This document shows, piece by piece, positions 24,412 to 31,727 of a stretch of 64,000 nt of DNA. Origin of the DNA: AC-38 sp033856025 (lineage in GTDB: Bacteria > Actinomycetota > Thermoleophilia > Solirubrobacterales > Solirubrobacteraceae); contig JAWVFQ010000004.1 of NCBI GenBank assembly GCA_033856025.1, positions 62,001 through 126,000 of the forward strand, written 5' to 3'. The translations under genes were made by a program, and so were the position numbers. The notes beneath the pieces were generated by a model, which saw nothing but the letters and a program-made list of their open reading frames with translations, did not search any database and had not been told where the DNA came from. How positions within the stretch are numbered: position 1 is the stretch's first letter; each line of letters starts with the position of its first letter.

Positions 24412-25917
24412 GTGACGGACGTCGCGGCGCGCCAGGAGGCGTGGGACCGCCTGGTGCGGCGCATGGGCGTGGTCTTCACCACGGCCAACGTCGCGGGCGC
24501 GATCCTCGCCTTCGCGTTCATCACCTGGATCGTCCCCACGCCCGACGACGTGGCGGAGAACTGGTCGGTGTTCCGGACGAACCTGATCGCCTTCGTCCCG
24601 CTCATCGCCGTCGCCACCGTGACGGCGAACGTCCTGGGCAAGCGCGTGGCGGACCCGGTCGGGCGCTGGTACGTCTCCGGCCGCGAGCCCGACGCGGCGG
24701 AGCGGGAGGCGACGCTGCGCCAGCCCTGGGCGCACATGGGGGTGTCGGCGGTCGTGTGGGCCGGCGGCGGCCTGGCCCTGACCGCGGTCAACGCGTTCAT
24801 CGACCCGGGCCTGGCGGCGATCGTGGCCGCGACCGCGCTGCTCGGCGGGCTGTGCTCGTGCGCGCTGACCTACCTGCTGGCCGAGCGGCTGGCCCGCGAC
24901 GTCACCGCCGCCGCGCTGGCGGGCGGCGTGCCGGAGGAGCCGGCCGGCCCGGGCGTGGAGGCCCGCGTGCTGCTGGCCTCGGCGCTGTCGGCCGGGATCC
25001 CGCTGTTCGGCGGGATCATCCTGGGCGTCGCGGTGCTGCTGGGCAGCGGCGCGTCGGCCGACCAGGTGGCCCGCACGGTCGCCTTCCTGGGCGCGTTCGG
25101 GCTGGCCCTGGGGTTCGTGGCGGTGCGGATCGCGGCGCGGTCGGTGGCCGATCCGCTGGAGGCGGTGCGCGCGGCCGTGCGCGACGTGGAGGCCGGGGAC
25201 CTGGACGCTCACGTGACGGTGTTCGACGGCAGCGAGGTGGGGCTGCTGCAGGCCGGGTTCAACCGGATGGCCGCGGGCCTGCGCGAGCGCGAGCGCCTGC
25301 GCGACCTGTTCGGGCGCCACGTCGGCCGCGAGGTGGCCCAGCGCGCGCTGGAGCGCGGCGTGGAGCTGGGCGGCGAGGTGCGCGAGTGCGCGGCGCTGTT
25401 CGTGGACCTCGAGGGCTCGACTCGAATGGCCGCGGAGCGCCCGGCGGACGAGGTGGTCGAGATCCTCAACCGCTTCTTCTCCGTCGTCGTGCGCGTGGCG
25501 GGGGCGCACGGCGGGTGGGTGAACAAGTTCGAGGGCGACGCCGCGCTGTGCGTCTTCGGGGCGCCCGAGGATCCGGGCGGCGCCCCGGCCCGCGCGCTGG
25601 CGGCGGCGCGCGAGCTGGCGGGCGCGCTGCGCGAGGAGGTCCCGGAGGTCTCGGCGGCCGTCGGCGTGTCGTGGGGCACGGCGGTGGCCGGGAACGTGGG
25701 CGCGGCGGAGCGCTACGAGTACACGGTGATCGGCGATCCGGTCAACGAGGCGGCCCGCCTGAGCGACCTGGCCAAGGAGCGCGGCGTCCCCGTCCTGGCC
25801 TCCGAGGCGCTGGTCGCGGCGGCCGACGGCGCCGGCGAAGCCACCCACTGGCGCCTCGGCGACACGGTGCGCCTGCGCGGCCGCGCGGCGCAGACGCGAT
25901 TGGCGCAGCCGGCCTAG
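24412..25917 (+). CDS. membrane class III adenylate/guanylate cyclase with HAMP domain
   Basis: 501 residues. Up to six membrane helices in residues 20-245, in two sets, then a HAMP linker (about 245-300, ARSVADPLEAVRAAVRDVEA) and a class III cyclase domain. Metal-binding aspartates are D332 (FVDLEGST) and D376 (NKFEGD), 44 residues apart as usual. Lys372 occupies the adenine-selecting position, the second purine residue is Thr (EYTVIGD), and the transition-state Asn/Arg are in VNEAARL. All catalytic residues are thus present and cAMP is the expected product. The start is GTG, 12 bp after the Crp-type gene, so the pair forms an operon. Convergent with the NHL-repeat gene. Confidence 0.9.
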   Translation: MTDVAARQEAWDRLVRRMGVVFTTANVAGAILAFAFITWIVPTPDDVAENWSVFRTNLIAFVPLIAVATVTANVLGKRVADPVGRWYVSGREPDAAEREATLRQPWAHMGVSAVVWAGGGLALTAVNAFIDPGLAAIVAATALLGGLCSCALTYLLAERLARDVTAAALAGGVPEEPAGPGVEARVLLASALSAGIPLFGGIILGVAVLLGSGASADQVARTVAFLGAFGLALGFVAVRIAARSVADPLEAVRAAVRDVEAGDLDAHVTVFDGSEVGLLQAGFNRMAAGLRERERLRDLFGRHVGREVAQRALERGVELGGEVRECAALFVDLEGSTRMAAERPADEVVEILNRFFSVVVRVAGAHGGWVNKFEGDAALCVFGAPEDPGGAPARALAAARELAGALREEVPEVSAAVGVSWGTAVAGNVGAAERYEYTVIGDPVNEAARLSDLAKERGVPVLASEALVAAADGAGEATHWRLGDTVRLRGRAAQTRLAQPA

Positions 25918-25927
25918 CGGCGCCCGG

Positions 25928-27601
25928 CTAGCGCCGGTTGCGGGCGAGGTACGTCTGGCCCGCGCGCAGGATGCGAGTGCGCTTGCGGATGCGGTCGAAC
26001 ACGCGGACGCGGCCCTCGCGGACGGTGACCGAGGTCCCGTCGCAGCGCAGGGTGGTCAGCCAGCGGGTCCCGATGGACGAGGCGGTGATCGAGCCGGTCC
26101 GGGTCCGCCAGCGCCCGCCGCGGTCGCGCACCCAGAGGCGCCGCCGGCGACGGGCCGCCTTGGCGACGAACGCCTTCGCCCCCGTGGCCCGGCGCAGCGC
26201 GCCGCCCCCGGCCGGGCAGCCGGCCAGCGAGTCCAGGCGGAACTCGGTGAACGGGCGCTCTCCGGCCAGCTGGCGCATGGTGAAGGCGCCGGAGTAGACC
26301 TCGACCTCGCGCTGGGTCCCGGCGGAGTCCTCGGCCACGGCCAGGCGCAGCGTCCCGCCCGTGGCGTCCACGCGCGAGCCGTTGGGGACGATGTCCTCCT
26401 CGCGCAGCGCCCGGAAGCCGCCCGGGTCGCCCGACGGGAGCACCGCGACACCGCCCGCCGCCGGCTCCACGAACAGCGAGCGCTGGCGCACCGCCGGCGG
26501 GATCGCGCCGAGGGCGGTGACGCGGCGCACGGTCGCGTTGCCCGCGTCCGTCACCAGGAAGCCGCCGGCGGGCGCCAGGACGGTCCCGGCCGGGTGCGAG
26601 AGCCGGGCCTGGTTGGCCGGGCCGCCGTTCCCCGCGTTGCCGGCCGACGTGCCGGCCACCCCGACGATCGCGCCCATCGGCGTGACGCGGCGGACGCGAT
26701 CGTTGGAGGTGTCGGAGACCAGGACGCCCCCGTTGGGCAGGGCGGTCACCGCGAAGGGCTGGCGCAGCTGGGCCTGGCGCGCCGGGTCCCCGTCGCCGGC
26801 CAGGCCGGGGACCGTCCCGGCCAGCGTGGTGATGGTCCCCGACAGGTCGACGTGGCGGATCCGGTCGTTGCCGCTGTCCGCGATGTCGAAGCCGCCGGCC
26901 GTGTCGATGTCCACGTCGCGGGGCGCGTTGAGCTGGGCCGAGGTGGCCGGGCCGCCGTCGCCGGAGCCCCCCTGCGACGTTCCGGCGATCGTGTGGATGC
27001 GCCCGTCCAGCGTGACGTGGCGGATGCGGTGGTTGCCGGTGTCGGCGATCAGGACCGAGCCGTCCGGCAGGACCGCCGTGTCGCTGGGGAACGACAGCCG
27101 CGCCTGCGTGGCCGGGCCGTTGTCGCCGGACAGGCCCTGGGTGCTCCCCGCCAGGAGCACGATCCGGCCGTCGGGCCGCACGCGCCGCACCCGGTGGTCG
27201 AAGGTGTCGGCGATCAGGTAGCCGCCGTCGGGGAGCGCGGTGACGCCCCGCGGGCGGTTGAGCTCGGCGTCCGTGGCCGGCCCGCCGTCGCCGCAGCCCG
27301 GGCCGCCGCAGGAGCCGCCGCCCGCGGTGGTGAGCATCGTGCCGCCGGGCGTGACGCCACGCACGCGTTGGTTGAGCTCGTCGGCGATCAGGACGCGTCC
27401 GCTGGCCAGCAGCGCGACGTCACCGGGCGTGTCCAGCCGCGCCTGGCCGGCCGGGCCGCCGTCGCCGGCGAAGCCGGGCTGGCCGGGCGTGCCGGCGAAG
27501 TTGGCGATTGTTCCGTTGGCCCGGCGCTGAGCGTGCGCGGCGGGCGCCGCGGCCAGGAGCGCGAGCAGGGACACCAGGACGTTTCGTCTCATCGTCGTCA
27601 T
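25928..27601 (-). CDS. secreted NHL-repeat protein
   Basis: 557 residues with a classical signal peptide (MRRNVLVSLLALLAAAPAAHA, cleavage after AHA). The mature part has about six NHL repeats of 55-57 residues, each of the form GDGGPAT..A.L..P..V..LPDG..LIADT.NHRIR.V..DG.I.T.AGT. These are expected to fold into a six-bladed beta propeller. A cysteine-containing region (about 380-460) and a very basic C-terminal domain rich in arginine follow. NHL propellers bind ligands, peptides or carbohydrates, and no catalytic motif is seen. It lies between two cyclase genes and diverges from the CHASE2 cyclase, so an extracellular partner role is possible but speculative. MTTMRRN at 27601 or MRRN at 27592 may be the start. 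Confidence 0.85.
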   Translation of the reverse strand: MTTMRRNVLVSLLALLAAAPAAHAQRRANGTIANFAGTPGQPGFAGDGGPAGQARLDTPGDVALLASGRVLIADELNQRVRGVTPGGTMLTTAGGGSCGGPGCGDGGPATDAELNRPRGVTALPDGGYLIADTFDHRVRRVRPDGRIVLLAGSTQGLSGDNGPATQARLSFPSDTAVLPDGSVLIADTGNHRIRHVTLDGRIHTIAGTSQGGSGDGGPATSAQLNAPRDVDIDTAGGFDIADSGNDRIRHVDLSGTITTLAGTVPGLAGDGDPARQAQLRQPFAVTALPNGGVLVSDTSNDRVRRVTPMGAIVGVAGTSAGNAGNGGPANQARLSHPAGTVLAPAGGFLVTDAGNATVRRVTALGAIPPAVRQRSLFVEPAAGGVAVLPSGDPGGFRALREEDIVPNGSRVDATGGTLRLAVAEDSAGTQREVEVYSGAFTMRQLAGERPFTEFRLDSLAGCPAGGGALRRATGAKAFVAKAARRRRRLWVRDRGGRWRTRTGSITASSIGTRWLTTLRCDGTSVTVREGRVRVFDRIRKRTRILRAGQTYLARNRR

Positions 27602-27642
27602 AACTCTCGCAGCGCACCGTAGATGCGCGGGCGGGCGGATTC

Positions 27643-27658
27643 CGTCACGTGCGTGACG
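27643..27658. promoter_or_regulatory. perfect inverted repeat in the NHL/CHASE2-cyclase divergent region
   Basis: CGTCACG TG CGTGACG, seven perfect pairs around a 2-bp centre, between the NHL gene (start 27601) and the cyclase gene (start 27681). It is likely an operator for a dimeric regulator acting on one or both genes. Confidence 0.5.
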
Positions 27659-27663
27659 TTCGT

Positions 27664-27681
27664 TGTGTCAGAGTCGCGACA
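27664..27681 (+). promoter_or_regulatory. candidate operator at the CHASE2 cyclase start
   Basis: TGTGTCA N4 CGCGACA, matching the motif at 23717-23734 in 14 defined positions and in spacing; its last base is the A of the start codon. Probably a second site for the same regulator. Confidence 0.45.
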
Positions 27682-29432
27682 TGCCCGCGCGCCGCCAGCG
27701 CCTGCGGACGGGACTTCTCGCGGCGACCGCTCTGACCGCCGCCGCGCTCGGCGTGGCGGCCTGGGCCACCGACGCGTTCCGGTCGCTGGAGATGCGCACC
27801 GTGGACGCGCGGTTCGACGTGCGCGGGAAGGAGAAGCCATCGTCACGGGTCGCCGTGGTGGGGATCGACGAGCAGACGCTGGCCGACCTGCGCCGCCGGC
27901 CGCCGCTGCCCCGTTCCCTGCACGGCCAGGTCATCGACCGGCTGCGCCGCGACGGCGCGCGCGTGATCGCCTACGACGTCCAGTTCACGGAGGAGACCGA
28001 CCCGGCGCAGGACAACGCGCTGATCCTGGCGTCCCGGCGCGCGGGGAACGTGGTCTTCGCCACCTCTCGGGTCGGACCGCACGGCGACGCGGACGTCTTC
28101 GGCGGGCCGGAGGGCGTCGCCTTCGCCCGAGGGACCGTCGGGAGCACGAACTTCGGCTCGGTGGCCGGGCGGGTGTACCGGATGCGCGCGGCCGATGCCC
28201 GGCTGCCCTCGTTCCCCGTCGCCGCGGTGCGACGCGCCGGCCGGTCGCCGGGCGCGGGCGACTTCCACGACGGTGAGGCGTGGATCGACTACGCCGGCCC
28301 GCCCGGCACATATCCGGCGCTGTCGTTCTCGCGAGTGCTGCGCGGGCGGTTCGCGCCCGGGACGTTCCGCGGGAGGGTCGTCGTGGTCGGGTCGACGGCG
28401 CTGATCCTCAAGGACCTGGTCAACGTGCCCACGGGCGACAACATGCCGGGCCCCGAGCTCAACGCCAACGCGATCGCCACGGCGCTGGGCGGGTTCCCGC
28501 TCGGGGAGGCGGGTGACGTGCTGTCGCTGCTGGTCGTGGCGCTGCTCGGCCTGGCGGTTCCCGCGGCGGCGCTGCCGCTGCGCGGGCTGCGCTGGCTGCC
28601 CGTTCCGCTGGTGGCGCTCGGCGTCTACCTCGTCGCCGTCCAGCTCGCGTTCGACGGGGGGACGGTCCTGCCGGTCGTCCCGGCGTCGATCGCGCTGGCG
28701 GCCGGGGCCCTGGGCACCGTCGCCGTCGCCTACGCCACCGAGCTGCGCGACCGCCGCCGCCTGCGCGCGGCGTTCGGGCGCTTCGTCCCGCCGTCGGTGG
28801 TCGACGACGTCGTCGCACAGGCCGACGACGACCTGCGGCTGGTCGGGACCCGGCGCGAGGGGACGGTGCTGTTCTGCGACCTGCGCGGGTTCACCTCGTG
28901 CGCCGAGAAGCTCGCCGCCGAGCAGGTGATCGAGCTGCTCAACCGCTACCTGACCGAGATGAGCGAGGCGATCCTCGACTCCGGCGGGACGGTCGTCTCC
29001 TACATGGGCGACGGGATCATGGCCGTCTGGGGCGCGCCGCTGGAGCAGGCCGACCACGCCGACCGCGCCCTGCGCGCCGCCCGCGAGATGCTCGACCGCC
29101 GCCTGCCCGGCTTCAACGCCTGGGCGCGCGACTTCGGGTTGTCGGAGGGCTTCGAGATGGGGATCGGGATCTGCAGCGGGCCGGTCATGTCGGGCAACGT
29201 CGGCTCGGCCCGGCGCCTGGAGTACACGGCGGTCGGGGACACCACGAACACGGCGTCGCGGCTGGAGGCGATGACCAAGGAGGCGGGCGTGCCGGTGCTG
29301 ATCTCCGATGCGACGCGGGCGGCGCTGCAATCGCCGGCGCCCGAGCTGCGCGCCGTCGGAGACCTGGCGATCCGCGGCCGCACGTCGCCCCTGACCGCCT
29401 GGACACTTCGACCCGAGAGCGACCCCGTCTAG
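27681..29432 (+). CDS. CHASE2-domain class III nucleotidyl cyclase
   Basis: 583 residues. N-terminal membrane helix (about 10-32), then an extracytoplasmic CHASE2 sensor (residues 40-275; VAVVGIDEQTLADL, VIAYDVQFTEETDP and VPTGDNMPGPELNANAI are typical), and three membrane helices (about 280-355). The cytoplasmic cyclase domain follows, with metal aspartates D400 (FCDLRGFTS) and D444 (SYMGDG), 44 apart, and the Asn/Arg pair in TNTASRL. Serine 440 stands where adenylate cyclases have the adenine-selecting lysine, and threonine is the second purine-contact residue (EYTAVGD), so substrate preference is not certain. ATG 27681 is preferred to TTG 27663. Confidence 0.9.
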   Translation: MPARRQRLRTGLLAATALTAAALGVAAWATDAFRSLEMRTVDARFDVRGKEKPSSRVAVVGIDEQTLADLRRRPPLPRSLHGQVIDRLRRDGARVIAYDVQFTEETDPAQDNALILASRRAGNVVFATSRVGPHGDADVFGGPEGVAFARGTVGSTNFGSVAGRVYRMRAADARLPSFPVAAVRRAGRSPGAGDFHDGEAWIDYAGPPGTYPALSFSRVLRGRFAPGTFRGRVVVVGSTALILKDLVNVPTGDNMPGPELNANAIATALGGFPLGEAGDVLSLLVVALLGLAVPAAALPLRGLRWLPVPLVALGVYLVAVQLAFDGGTVLPVVPASIALAAGALGTVAVAYATELRDRRRLRAAFGRFVPPSVVDDVVAQADDDLRLVGTRREGTVLFCDLRGFTSCAEKLAAEQVIELLNRYLTEMSEAILDSGGTVVSYMGDGIMAVWGAPLEQADHADRALRAAREMLDRRLPGFNAWARDFGLSEGFEMGIGICSGPVMSGNVGSARRLEYTAVGDTTNTASRLEAMTKEAGVPVLISDATRAALQSPAPELRAVGDLAIRGRTSPLTAWTLRPESDPV

Positions 29433-30127
29433 CCGGCGGCCTTCCTCAGCCGCTCCACCTCTGCCCCCGACAGGCGCCGGACGCCGCCGACCGCCAGGTC
29501 CCCCAGCCGCAGCGGTCCCAGCCGCGTGCGGTGCAGGGCGCGGACGCGGTGGCCGACGGCCTCGCACATCCGCTTGACCTGGCGGTTGCGGCCCTCGTGG
29601 ATCGTGAGCTCGATGCGGTCGGGGGCCAGGCGCCGGGCGCGGGCCGGAGCCGTGCGCCCGTCGTCCAGCTCGACCCCCTCGCGCAGGGCGCGCAGCGCGC
29701 GCTCGCTGACGGGGGCGCCGGCCACCGTCGCCTCGTAGGTCTTGGGCACCTCGTGGCGCGGGTGCGTGAGCAGCTCGGCCAGCTCGCCGTCGTTGGTGAG
29801 CAGGATCAGGCCGGTGGAGTCGGCGTCCAGGCGCCCCACGGGATACAGGCGCGCCTGGTCGGCCACGAAATCGATCACCGTCCGCCGGCCGTGGGTGTCC
29901 CGCGCGGTCGACACCACGCCGGCGGGCTTGTGCAGGAGGTAGGTGACCCGCTGCTCCGGCCCCTCCAGCGGCCGCCCGTCCACCGCCACGCCGCTGCTGG
30001 AGTCCACGTCGCGCGCCGGATCGGTCACGACCTCGCCGGCGACGGTCACACGCCCGGCCCGGATCACGTCCTCGGCGGCGCGCCGGGAGGCGACGCCCGC
30101 GTGGGCCAGGTACTTGCCGAGACGCAT
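29429..30127 (-). CDS. rluB: 23S rRNA pseudouridine synthase, RluB family
   Basis: 232 residues. An S4 RNA-binding domain at the N-terminus (MRLGKYLAHAGVASRRAAED) is followed by the pseudouridine synthase domain with the catalytic aspartate in PVGRLDADSTGLILLTNDG, and HEGRNRQVKRM near the C-terminus. RsuA/RluB/RluE members are hard to separate by eye; the position in an scpA-scpB-rluB-like neighbourhood favours RluB. ATG 30127 lies 9 nt after GATACT. The stop shares CTAG with the convergent cyclase gene, and rlmN diverges across 40 bp, pairing two 23S rRNA modification enzymes. Confidence 0.92.
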   Translation of the reverse strand: MRLGKYLAHAGVASRRAAEDVIRAGRVTVAGEVVTDPARDVDSSSGVAVDGRPLEGPEQRVTYLLHKPAGVVSTARDTHGRRTVIDFVADQARLYPVGRLDADSTGLILLTNDGELAELLTHPRHEVPKTYEATVAGAPVSERALRALREGVELDDGRTAPARARRLAPDRIELTIHEGRNRQVKRMCEAVGHRVRALHRTRLGPLRLGDLAVGGVRRLSGAEVERLRKAAG

Positions 30128-30136
30128 CGGTCCCGA

Positions 30137-30142
30137 AGTATC
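30137..30142 (-). promoter_or_regulatory. candidate -10 box of rluB
   Basis: GATACT on the minus strand, 9 nt before the rluB ATG, in the 40-bp divergent rluB/rlmN gap. Confidence 0.35.
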
Positions 30143-30167
30143 GGCGGCCGGGTGCCACCATGGGGAC

Positions 30168-31184
30168 ATGGACCTGGAGCGCCTCGACGCGACCCTCGCC
30201 GAGCTGGGCGAGCCGGCCTTCCGCGCCAAGCAGGTGTGGGAGTGGGCGGCGCACGGCGCGGCGCACTACGACGAGATGACCAACCTGCCGCTGGAGCTGC
30301 GCGAGACGCTCGCCGCGCGGGTGCCGTTCTCCTCGCTCACGCCCCAGCACGAGGCCACGGCGCGCGACGGCACCGTCAAGGTCCTGTTCCACACCCACGA
30401 CGCCCGCCCCGTGGAGGCCGTGCTCATGCGCTACCGGGACGGGCGGCGCAGCGTCTGCGTGTCGTCGCAGTCCGGGTGCCCGCTGACCTGCACGTTCTGC
30501 GCCACGGGGGCCATGCGGTTCGGACGCAACCTGACCGCGAGCGAGATCCTCGACCAGGTCCTGCACTTCCGCCGCACCGACGACGTCAACCACCTCGTGT
30601 TCATGGGAATGGGCGAGCCCCTGATGAACGTCGACGCGGTCCTGGACGCGGCAGGGCGCCTGCCCGACACCGGGATCACCCACCGGCGCACGGGCGTGTC
30701 GACGGTGGGCTGGATCCCGGGCATCGACCGCCTGGCCGAGTCGCCGCTGCCGCTGCGCCTCGCCCTCTCCCTGCACGCCGCGGACGACGACCTGCGCTCC
30801 CAGATCATGCCCGTCAACGACCGCTACCCGCTCGACGAGGTGCTCGCCGCCTGCGAGCGCTTCCACGAGCGCAAGCGCCGCGAGGTCTTCGTCGAGTACG
30901 TGATGCTCGCCGGGATCAACGATCGCTACGAGCAGGCCGTCGCCCTGGCGCAGCGCCTGGACCCCCGGATCTACAAGGTCAACCTCATCCCCTACAACCC
31001 CACCGACGCGCCCTACGCCGGGTCCAGCCGCGGCGCCATCGACGCCTTCCAGGCCGTCCTGGAGGAGCACGGCCTCCGCGCCACCGTCCGCCTCACACGG
31101 GGCCAGGACATCGCCGCCGCCTGCGGCCAGCTGGCCGCAGGCGCCCTAGGCGCGCCGCCTCAGGGCGAGGCGCAGATCACGTAG
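30168..31184 (+). CDS. rlmN: 23S rRNA/tRNA adenine-C2 methyltransferase RlmN
   Basis: Radical SAM enzyme that methylates A2503 of 23S rRNA and A37 of some tRNAs. 338 residues from ATG 30168 (MDLERLDATLAELGEPAF). Features: the N-terminal accessory domain, RSVCVSSQSGCPLTCTFCAT with the CxxxCxxC iron-sulfur motif, GMGEPLMNVDAV, the SLHAADDDLRSQIMP segment, and the YNPTDAPY region, with the second catalytic cysteine near the C-terminus (AAACGQL). The length is at the short end of the family. Its 3' end overlaps the convergent collagen-like gene by 25 bp. Confidence 0.94.
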   Translation: MDLERLDATLAELGEPAFRAKQVWEWAAHGAAHYDEMTNLPLELRETLAARVPFSSLTPQHEATARDGTVKVLFHTHDARPVEAVLMRYRDGRRSVCVSSQSGCPLTCTFCATGAMRFGRNLTASEILDQVLHFRRTDDVNHLVFMGMGEPLMNVDAVLDAAGRLPDTGITHRRTGVSTVGWIPGIDRLAESPLPLRLALSLHAADDDLRSQIMPVNDRYPLDEVLAACERFHERKRREVFVEYVMLAGINDRYEQAVALAQRLDPRIYKVNLIPYNPTDAPYAGSSRGAIDAFQAVLEEHGLRATVRLTRGQDIAAACGQLAAGALGAPPQGEAQIT

Positions 31185-31711
31185 GTCGTCGGGTTGAACT
31201 GCGGACCGGGGTTCTTGGCGCCCTGGTCGGAGTGCCAGCCGGTCGGCGTGCCGCTCGTCGGCGTGGGATGCGAGTCGGTGATCGCCGCGCCGTCCGGGGT
31301 GGCGCCCCCGCCCACCGCGACCTGGCCCTGGGGACAGCTCACGTCCCTGGAGACGTCGGACTTCACGGTCACCTTCGTCGCCCCGGGCGCGCCGGGCTGG
31401 CCCGGGCTGCCCGGCGGGCCCGCGGTCCCCGCCCGGCCATCTCGGCCCGCGGGACCCGTCTGGCTCCACGAGACCGCGAACTCGCGCAGGCGCACGCGGC
31501 CGGTGCGACGGCATCTCGCCACGCTGTTGACCAGCCGAAGAGTGCCCGTCGACCGCCGCACGCACGCCCGGTAGACGCCGGCGGCGTCCGGGATCGCGGC
31601 CACGCGCGCCGTGGGCCCGTCGTCGGCGCCGAAGGCGTGCGCGCCCCCCGCCGTGGCGGCGATCAGCGCGAGCGTGGCGGTCACGTTGGCGTAGGTGATC
31701 CGGTTTCTCAT
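31160..31711 (-). CDS. small secreted protein with a collagen-like stretch
   Basis: 183 residues. A signal peptide (about 1-26, VTATLALIAATAGGAHA), an N-terminal domain with conserved-looking cysteines (YRACVRRSTGTLRLV and VARCRRTG), then eight or nine Gly-X-Y triplets (about residues 87-112, GPAGRDGRAGTAGPPGSPGQ and onward), then a C-terminal beta-rich domain (CPQGQVAVGGGATPDG). This layout recurs in secreted or surface proteins of soil actinobacteria; function unknown. Unusually for this window it has a strong Shine-Dalgarno sequence, AGAGGAG, 4 nt before the ATG. It lies 16 bp downstream of the protease gene and is probably co-expressed with it. Confidence 0.8.
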   Translation of the reverse strand: MRNRITYANVTATLALIAATAGGAHAFGADDGPTARVAAIPDAAGVYRACVRRSTGTLRLVNSVARCRRTGRVRLREFAVSWSQTGPAGRDGRAGTAGPPGSPGQPGAPGATKVTVKSDVSRDVSCPQGQVAVGGGATPDGAAITDSHPTPTSGTPTGWHSDQGAKNPGPQFNPTTYVICASP

Positions 31712-31715
31712 GACT

Positions 31716-31722
31716 CTCCTCT
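31716..31722 (-). promoter_or_regulatory. strong ribosome binding site of the collagen-like gene
   Basis: AGAGGAG on the minus strand, 4 nt before the ATG at 31711. It fixes that start and sits in the 16-bp gap after the protease gene, supporting translation from a shared mRNA. Confidence 0.6.
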
Positions 31723-31727
31723 GGGTC

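Noticed and set aside
27843..31070. A 1075-codon open frame on the minus strand opposite the CHASE2 cyclase and rlmN
   Set aside because: Only its rluB portion lies over a real minus-strand gene, and there it is in a different frame from RluB. The rest mirrors well-supported plus-strand genes.
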